Part shown: piece after piece, positions 6,056 through 10,427 of the stretch
Layout: every line of letters starts with the position of its first letter
Numbering within the stretch: position 1 is the first letter of the stretch
NCBI GenBank assembly: GCA_030612305.1
Contig: JAUWOG010000038.1
Location: 1 to 10,427 of the forward strand
DNA from: Armatimonadota bacterium
Lineage (GTDB): Bacteria > Armatimonadota > Zipacnadia > Zipacnadales > UBA11051
DNA length: 10,427 nucleotides
Direction of reading: 5' to 3'
Notes under the pieces: model-generated
What the model saw: the letters and a program-made list of their open reading frames with translations, nothing else
Databases searched by the model: none
What the model was told of the DNA's origin: nothing
Translations under genes and position numbers: made by a program

Positions 6056-7024
6056 ATGGCCGACATCGTCTGCCTCGGCGAATTGCTGACAGACATGACA
6101 TCCCAGCAAATTGGAGTACGCCTGCAGCACGCCTTCACCTTCGACAAGAACGCCGGTGGTGCGCCGGCGAATGTCGCGGCGGGATGCGCGAGCCTCGGCG
6201 CCTCGGTCGCGATGATCGCCAAGCTCGGCGATGACTCCTTCGGCCGCTTCCTGAGAAACACCCTCCACGACGTGGAGGTGGATACGACCGGCGTAGTCAT
6301 GACCAAAGACTACGCCACCCAGTTGGCCTTTGTGGCAATTGGCCGCTTCGGCGTCCCCGAGTTCGAGTTCCATGTCAAGACACCCGCTCACGAGCAACTC
6401 ACCTCCGAAGACATCAACCGCCCGCTCATCGAAGACGCGCTCGTCCTTCACTTCGGCTCCCTTACGCTTGTCAACGAGCCGGCCAGGTCCGCCACACTCA
6501 CAGCCGTGCAGTGGGCCACCGATGCCGGAGCCGTCATCTCCTTCGATGTCAACTACCGCAAGTCCCTCTGGCCCGACGGTGACAGCGCCTACGAGACGCT
6601 TGCCGAAGCAGTCGCCCTCTGTGACATAGTCAAAGTCAATACCGAGGAGCTGGAGTTCATCACCGGCACCGATGACCCGCGTGACGGCCTGAATGCCTTG
6701 CTCCGGATGGGACCCGAGCTGGCCTCCGTAACCCTTGGCCCGGAAGGCTGCGCCTTTGCAGCGGAAAGCTATATGGACGAGGTCCCCGGCGTCGAGGTGC
6801 CCGTTGTTGACACGACCGGATGCGGCGATGCCTTTGTAGCCGGTACGCTCTCCTGGCTGGTGGGAAGCGATGCTGACATCTCCGACCTCAGCGGCGAGCA
6901 GATACTCAAGATGTATCGCTTCGCCAATGCCACTGCCGCGCTCGCCGCCATCGGTTCCGGAGCCATCGCCTCCATGCCCGCCCGAGACGAGGTCATGGAC
7001 CTCCTCAAGCATCTCGGCCAGTAG
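6056..7024 (+). CDS. PfkB-family carbohydrate kinase, fructokinase-like
   Basis: A 322-residue cytoplasmic ribokinase/PfkB-fold kinase that transfers phosphate from ATP to a sugar hydroxyl. It starts at ATG 6056 with GGAGG 8 bases upstream. The N-terminal MADIVCLGELLTDM strand is typical of fructokinases. PfkB signature 1 is the GGAPANVA segment (34-41), followed by GASVAMIAKLGDDSFG. The DVNYRKSLW segment matches the D-x-N-x-R-x-x-LW region of fructokinases. VNTEELEFITG and a TLGPEG motif precede signature 2, DTTGCGDAFVAG (252-263), where Asp258 is the catalytic base. The usual anion-hole sequence is GAGD; here the middle Ala is Cys, a conservative change. Length fits the family. Fructose is the best guess for substrate, but 2-keto-3-deoxygluconate or another sugar cannot be excluded. 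No sugar transporter or regulator is beside it. Confidence 0.85.
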   Translation: MADIVCLGELLTDMTSQQIGVRLQHAFTFDKNAGGAPANVAAGCASLGASVAMIAKLGDDSFGRFLRNTLHDVEVDTTGVVMTKDYATQLAFVAIGRFGVPEFEFHVKTPAHEQLTSEDINRPLIEDALVLHFGSLTLVNEPARSATLTAVQWATDAGAVISFDVNYRKSLWPDGDSAYETLAEAVALCDIVKVNTEELEFITGTDDPRDGLNALLRMGPELASVTLGPEGCAFAAESYMDEVPGVEVPVVDTTGCGDAFVAGTLSWLVGSDADISDLSGEQILKMYRFANATAALAAIGSGAIASMPARDEVMDLLKHLGQ

Positions 7025-7081
7025 CGCTCTCAGCTTCACAGGCCCGACAAAACGCCTCAGTTCACTCCATCGCAAGCCGTT

Positions 7082-7110
7082 TTGACACCACCCGCACAAG
7101 TGAGTATAAT
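7082..7110 (+). promoter_or_regulatory. Perfect-consensus sigma70-type promoter upstream of purH
   Basis: TTGACA (7082-7087), a 17-base spacer, and TATAAT (7105-7110) match the housekeeping consensus at all 12 positions with optimal spacing. Transcription should start near 7116-7118, leaving a leader of about 93 bases before purH. It lies in the 185-base gap after the kinase gene, so purH has its own promoter. Confidence 0.82.
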
Positions 7111-7114
7111 CCGT

Positions 7115-7213
7115 ATGTCGCATTGTACAGAACGCCATCCTGCTCACCTGCCGAAGACCGCGGCCGGGTGCGTTGCGGGTCGGCGATTTTTCATAACTGC
7201 GAGGCTCACATGA
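7115..7213 (+). CDS. Possible 32-residue leader ORF overlapping the purH start
   Basis: ATG 7115 opens a 32-codon frame that ends at TGA 7211-7213. That stop overlaps the purH ATG at 7210 (ATGA) and abuts the alternative ATG at 7213 (TGATG), the arrangement seen in translational coupling. There is no Shine-Dalgarno; translation would have to be leaderless, since the predicted transcription start is within a few bases of the ATG. The peptide (MSHCTERHPAHLPK at its start) resembles nothing I recognise. The frame crosses the terminator-like hairpin, as expected of an attenuation leader. It may equally be chance in a GC-rich sequence with few stops. Confidence 0.22.
   Translation: MSHCTERHPAHLPKTAAGCVAGRRFFITARLT
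7150..7191 (+). terminator. Terminator-like hairpin in the purH leader (possible attenuator)
   Basis: GCCGA (7150-7154) pairs with TCGGC (7180-7184), and CCGC (7158-7161) pairs with GCGG (7175-7178). They are separated by a small asymmetric internal loop (AGA against G), and the apical loop has 13 bases. Two bases after the stem comes TTTTT (7187-7191). It sits between the strong promoter and the purH start, so termination here would block purH. The stem is imperfect, so confidence is moderate. Confidence 0.4.
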
Positions 7214-8853
7214 TGTATCAGGTAAAGCGCGCGTTGATCAGCGTATCTGACAAGACAGGCGTCGTCGAATTTGCCCGGGCACTGTCCGAGATGGGCATCG
7301 AGATCCTCTCCACCGGCGGCACTCGCCGCAAGCTGGACGAAGGCGGCGTGCCCGTCAAAGCCGTCGAAGACTACACCGGATTTCCCGAGATTATGGACCA
7401 CCGCGTCGTCACCCTCCACCCGAAGGTTCACGGCGGCCTCCTCGCACTGCGTGACAAGCCCAGCCACATGCAGGAGGCCGAAGAACTCGGCATAGATATG
7501 ATTGACATGGTCGTCGTGAATCTCTACCCCTTCCAGCAGACGGTCGCCAGAGACGGCGTGACCATCGCTGAAGCCGTCGAAAACATTGACATCGGCGGGC
7601 CGACGATGCTGCGCTCCGCCGCCAAGAATCACAAGTATGTCACCGTCATCTGCAGCCCCGGCTACTATGACGAAGTCATCGCCGAGATGAAGGCCAATCA
7701 CGGCGCAGTCTCCGACCAGACACGCCTCCGCCTCGCGCTGGAGACCTTCGCGCACACCGGCCAGTACGATGCGGCGATCGTCAGCTATCTCAGCGAGCAG
7801 GAACAGACCAGCGACAACTTCCCGAAATACTACGCGCCCTGGTTTGTCAAGCGCGGCTCCGACCTGCGTTATGGCGAGAACCCTCACCAGCAGGCCGCCG
7901 TCTATGTCGGCCTCACCGCCAACGAGCCCGGCCTCGCGGCTGCAGAGCAACTCCATGGCGACAAGGAGCTCTCCTTCAACAACTACCTCGACCTGACTGC
8001 GGCGATGGAAGCGGCCCGCGATTTCGACGAGCCCACCGCCATCATCATCAAGCCCCTCAATCCATGCGGGGCCGCAAGCGCCGACACTCTCGCCGAGGCC
8101 TTCACCAATGCCTGGACCGCCGATCCCATTTCCGCATTCGGCTCCGTGCTCGGCTTCAACCGCGAAGTTGACGCCGACCTCGCCGAGCTCATCTTCAACA
8201 GCGACCATCTGCAGGAAGTCGTCGCCCCGCGCTACCGTGAGCAATCCGGTGACTATGACAGCACCATCATCGCCGCCTTTGTCGAGGCCATCATTGCGCC
8301 CGGGTACACTGACGACGCGCTGGAGATACTGAAGGGCAAGTCAAAGAACATGCGGGTCCTTGTCCAGCCTGACTTCGCCCCGCCCTCCCGCGTCAACGAT
8401 TTCGACATCAAGAGAATCCCCGGCGGCATCGTCGCTCAGACCCCCGATGCCCGGAGCGTCAATCGAGCCGACCTCAGGGTCGTCACCCGGAAGCAGCCGA
8501 CACCTCGGCAGGTCGCGTCGCTGCTCTTCGCCGACCGCGTCGCCAAGCATGTGAAGAGCAACACGATAGTGCTGGTGCATGGCAAGACGCTGGTCGGCTG
8601 CGGCGCGGGGCAGATGAGCCGCGTGGATTCCGCAATCATCGCCGCCCGCAAGGCCGGCAACCGGGCCCGGGGCGCATGCCTGGCCTCAGATGCGATGTTC
8701 CCGGCCCGCGACGGCCTCGATGCAGCCGCCAAGACCGGCGCCGTCGCCATCATCCAGCCCGGCGGCTCGAAGCGCGATGACGAAGTAATCGCCGCCGCCG
8801 ACGAGCACGGCATCGCCATGCTCCTCACCGGCATGAGACACTTCTGGCACTAG
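7210..8853 (+). CDS. purH: Bifunctional AICAR transformylase / IMP cyclohydrolase
   Basis: Catalyses the last two steps of purine synthesis: AICAR + 10-formyl-THF to FAICAR, then ring closure to IMP. The protein is 547 residues from ATG 7210 (GAGG 5 bases upstream; ATG 7213 is nearly equivalent). The frame is open back to TTG 7123, but that start lies just past the promoter and lacks a ribosome site. The N-terminal cyclohydrolase (MGS-like) domain shows ALISVSDKTG, STGGT, HPKVHGG, NLYPF and ENIDIGGPTMLRSAAKN. The C-terminal transformylase domain shows LRYGENPHQ, ELSFNNYLDL, NPCG, SAFGSVLGFNREVD, GQMSRVDS, ASDAMFP, IIQPGGS and a terminal RHFWH. At the usual catalytic Lys-His, Lys281 is followed by Pro (codon CCC) instead of His. 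A segment of about 25 residues after the NREVD region also appears inserted, making the protein longer than the usual 510-530. Its partner glyA follows 203 bases downstream. Confidence 0.95.
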   Translation: MMYQVKRALISVSDKTGVVEFARALSEMGIEILSTGGTRRKLDEGGVPVKAVEDYTGFPEIMDHRVVTLHPKVHGGLLALRDKPSHMQEAEELGIDMIDMVVVNLYPFQQTVARDGVTIAEAVENIDIGGPTMLRSAAKNHKYVTVICSPGYYDEVIAEMKANHGAVSDQTRLRLALETFAHTGQYDAAIVSYLSEQEQTSDNFPKYYAPWFVKRGSDLRYGENPHQQAAVYVGLTANEPGLAAAEQLHGDKELSFNNYLDLTAAMEAARDFDEPTAIIIKPLNPCGAASADTLAEAFTNAWTADPISAFGSVLGFNREVDADLAELIFNSDHLQEVVAPRYREQSGDYDSTIIAAFVEAIIAPGYTDDALEILKGKSKNMRVLVQPDFAPPSRVNDFDIKRIPGGIVAQTPDARSVNRADLRVVTRKQPTPRQVASLLFADRVAKHVKSNTIVLVHGKTLVGCGAGQMSRVDSAIIAARKAGNRARGACLASDAMFPARDGLDAAAKTGAVAIIQPGGSKRDDEVIAAADEHGIAMLLTGMRHFWH

Positions 8854-8946
8854 AGAAAGCCGGACGGCGCACGGCTGCGTCGCCCTTGTCAACCATACTA
8901 CAGGAGCGTGATCCGGAGATGGCTTGCGGTGGGGATTGCCGGCCAA

Positions 8947-9004
8947 GGGGCGGCACGGGTCCACGCCCCGCTTGCTGATTGCAACAGCCGGCAGCGGGCG
9001 GGGC
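8947..9004 (+). promoter_or_regulatory. Two mutually exclusive GC-rich hairpins upstream of glyA
   Basis: CGCCCC (8964-8969) can pair upstream with GGGGCG (8947-8952, 11-base loop). Alternatively, GCCCCGC (8965-8971) can pair downstream with GCGGGGC (8998-9004), with TTGC/GCAA (8972-8975 with 8981-8984) as an extra stem inside. Only one can form at a time, which is the logic of a leader switch. No known glycine, THF or SAM aptamer pattern is recognisable. High GC content makes chance pairing likely. The remainder of the 8854-9056 gap shows no gene and no convincing promoter. Confidence 0.3.
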
Positions 9005-9040
9005 CAGTTGCAGTGCCGCACCCGTACCCAACACCACAAC

Positions 9041-9046
9041 AAGGAG
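9041..9046 (+). promoter_or_regulatory. Shine-Dalgarno that sets the glyA start at 9057
   Basis: AAGGAG lies 10 bases before ATG 9057. The open frame extends upstream to TTG 8979, but those 26 residues are low-complexity and foreign to the family, so the start at 9057 is preferred. Confidence 0.7.
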
Positions 9047-9056
9047 CAATACCACC

Positions 9057-10385
9057 ATGTTAGATTCTGCCCTTGCACAGGTTGATCCGGAGACCAGTCA
9101 GATAATGAGGGATGAACTGGAGCGTCAGCAGACGACGCTGATGATGATACCCTCGGAAAACTACGCCTCGCGTGCCGTCATGCGCGCGATGGGTTCGGTA
9201 TTCACCAACAAGTACGCCGAGGGATACATCGGGAATCGCTACTACAACGGCTGCGAGAACTACGACCGCATCGAGAGCCTCGCCATCGAGCGCGCGAAGG
9301 AAGTCTTCCACTGCGAGCATGTCAACGTCCAGGTGCATACCGGCTCGCAGGCGAACATGGCCACCTACTACGCGCTGCTGGAGCTTGGCGACCGCACCCT
9401 GGCAATGAGCGTTGACCAGGGCGGTCACCTCACCCATGGTAAGAAGCAGAATTTCAGCGGGCAATTCTACGAGGCCCACTTCTACAGCGTGGACCCCGAC
9501 ACACACCTCATAGACTATGACCAGGTGTTGGAGAAGGCGAAGGAGGTCCGGCCGAAGCTGATCCTCGCCGGTGCCAGCGCCTACCCGCGCATCATTGACT
9601 TCCAGATATTCCGGGAGATCGCCGATGAGGTCGGCGCCTATCTGATGGCCGACATCGCCCACATCGTCGGCCTCGTGGCGGCCGGCTCCCATCCCGATCC
9701 CGTCCCCTACGCAGACGTCGTCACCTCGACCACGCACAAGACTCTCCGCGGCCCGCGCGGCGCCATCATCACGTGCAAGCAGGAACTGGCTAGTCGCATT
9801 GATGCCGCGGTATTCCCCGGTGTTCAGGCCGGGCCGCTGATGCAGATAGTTGCCGCCAAGGCGGTCTGTTTCAAGGAGGCGCAGAGCTTCGGCTTCCGCG
9901 AGTACCAGCGCCAGATCATCCGCAACTGCCAGGCGCTGGGGCAGTCGCTAATCGAGGAGGGATTCGAGCCCGTCACCGGTGGCACCGACAACCACCTGCT
10001 GCTGATTGACCTGACCAACAAGGACATCACCGGCCGCGAGGCTGCCGACCTGCTGGACGCAGCCGGGATCGTCTGCAACAAGAACCTCGTGCCCTATGAC
10101 AAGCGTTCGGCGGTGGAGACAAGCGGCATCCGCCCGGGCACGCCGGCCGTGACCACGCGCGGAATGCGCGAGGAGCAGATGTACCAGATTGGCAAGTGGA
10201 TGGCAGAGGTCATCCACAAGGGCCGCGACGGCCAAAGCACAATGCCCTTTGAGGGGATTGAGGAGGCCTCCGCCACTAGCGGCACCCACGAGGGCCACGA
10301 TAGCGGAAGCGTGGTCTCGCGTATCCGCGCCGAGGTGGCCGACCTCTGCGCCCAGTTCCCCATCTATCTCGACCTCGGCGACTGA
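9057..10385 (+). CDS. glyA: Serine hydroxymethyltransferase
   Basis: A PLP-dependent cytoplasmic enzyme converting serine and THF to glycine and 5,10-methylene-THF, the main source of one-carbon units. The protein is 442 residues. Hallmarks are IPSENYAS near the N-terminus, TNKYAEGYIGNRYYNGCE, VNVQVHTGSQAN, GGHLTHG, an ADIAHIVGLVAAG segment with the PLP-ring Asp, and VTSTTHKTLRGPRG with the Schiff-base lysine at residue 228. FPGVQAGPLMQIVAAKA and SGIRPGTPAVTTRGM follow. Most bacterial GlyA proteins are about 410-430 residues; the excess is near the C-terminus, in a polar EEASATSGTHEGHDSG segment. Some motif positions differ from the common form (QAGP for QGGP, RPGTP for RIGTP), but catalytic residues are intact. 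Downstream of purH, it supplies the folate pathway that yields PurH's 10-formyl-THF. Threonine or other aldolase side activity is possible, but the main role is secure. Confidence 0.96.
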   Translation: MLDSALAQVDPETSQIMRDELERQQTTLMMIPSENYASRAVMRAMGSVFTNKYAEGYIGNRYYNGCENYDRIESLAIERAKEVFHCEHVNVQVHTGSQANMATYYALLELGDRTLAMSVDQGGHLTHGKKQNFSGQFYEAHFYSVDPDTHLIDYDQVLEKAKEVRPKLILAGASAYPRIIDFQIFREIADEVGAYLMADIAHIVGLVAAGSHPDPVPYADVVTSTTHKTLRGPRGAIITCKQELASRIDAAVFPGVQAGPLMQIVAAKAVCFKEAQSFGFREYQRQIIRNCQALGQSLIEEGFEPVTGGTDNHLLLIDLTNKDITGREAADLLDAAGIVCNKNLVPYDKRSAVETSGIRPGTPAVTTRGMREEQMYQIGKWMAEVIHKGRDGQSTMPFEGIEEASATSGTHEGHDSGSVVSRIRAEVADLCAQFPIYLDLGD

Positions 10386-10422
10386 CTCCCGCCCCGCCGT
10401 CACATCACAGAGAGGGCCGGCC

Positions 10423-10427
10423 ATGAC
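10423..10427 (+). CDS. Possible start of the next gene, cut by the window edge
   Basis: AGAGGG (10411-10416) lies 6 bases before ATG 10423, 38 bases after the glyA stop. Only the first codon is visible, so nothing can be said of the product. It may be in the glyA transcript. Confidence 0.35.

Noticed and set aside
5464..6234. Plus-strand frame running from within the methyltransferase across the gap into the kinase gene.
   Set aside because: It overlaps two well-supported genes, and its translation is rich in Ser, Arg and Pro as expected of an out-of-frame shadow.
7071..7084. CGCAAGCCGTTTTG resembles an E. coli PurR operator next to the purH -35 box.
   Set aside because: Two of the fixed positions mismatch, PurR of this type is a gammaproteobacterial regulator, and a single half-good match upstream of a purine gene is not enough. 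Mentioned only for its location.
6011..7147. Long open frame of 378 codons on the minus strand opposite the kinase gene, and a similar one opposite purH (7144-8244).
   Set aside because: Both are antisense shadows of strongly supported genes in GC-rich DNA; translations are low-complexity with no recognisable domain.
8854..8885. GC-rich partial dyad after purH as an intrinsic terminator.
   Set aside because: Only about 4 contiguous pairs without bulges and no T-run.
8886..8914. TTGTCA as a -35 box for glyA.
   Set aside because: The hexamer 17 bases downstream (TGATCC) is a poor -10, and no better spacing works.
1..10427. CRISPR arrays, tRNA or rRNA genes, transposases, and attachment sites.
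   Set aside because: Looked for on reading; no regularly spaced repeats, cloverleaf-like segments, transposase motifs or terminal inverted repeats were seen.

Overview
This is a GC-rich bacterial window in which every supported gene lies on the + strand. I infer a member of the Armatimonadota or a close relative. Three separate genes encode DUF1559-type pseudopilins with the N-terminal core FTLIELLVVIAIIAILAAIL followed by a FPVFARARE stretch and a CLSN motif, a signature I associate with Armatimonadota and, less often, Planctomycetota. A DUF2961/GH172 enzyme at the left edge fits the same groups. This is pattern recognition, not a database result.

Layout. (1) 2-982: the 3' part of a DUF2961 (GH172) glycoside hydrolase, cut by the window edge. 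(2) 1064-5780: a closely packed series in the order pseudopilin, pseudopilin, lipoprotein SBP, lipoprotein SBP, pseudopilin, exported SAM methyltransferase. The two SBPs are tandem ModA-like paralogues sharing an unusual set of cysteines. No ABC permease or ATPase is present. (3) 5781-6055: a 275-base gap with a candidate promoter, a perfect 10-bp hairpin, and a 40-codon coding-like stretch in frame with the preceding gene. (4) 6056-7024: a PfkB sugar kinase. (5) 7025-7209: a leader with a perfect-consensus sigma70-type promoter, a terminator-like hairpin and a possible 32-residue leader ORF that overlaps the start of purH. (6) 7210-8853: purH, with Pro in place of the catalytic His of the AICAR transformylase domain and an apparent insertion. 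(7) 8854-9056: a gap with two mutually exclusive GC-rich hairpins. (8) 9057-10385: glyA. A new start codon may lie at 10423, at the right edge.

How the genes work together. glyA and purH form a sensible one-carbon/purine pair: GlyA loads tetrahydrofolate with one-carbon units, and PurH consumes 10-formyl-THF in the last two steps of IMP synthesis. The 1064-5780 series is the less ordinary part. Secreted or surface pseudopilins, cysteine-rich ModA-like binding lipoproteins and a methyltransferase with an export signal lie together on one strand with short gaps, which suggests a cell-envelope function. That function cannot be read from the sequence.

Several starts were moved downstream of the longest open frame because clear Shine-Dalgarno sequences place them there: pseudopilin 2 (1801), the second SBP (3373), the methyltransferase (5067), purH (7210) and glyA (9057). 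The first pseudopilin uses a TTG start.
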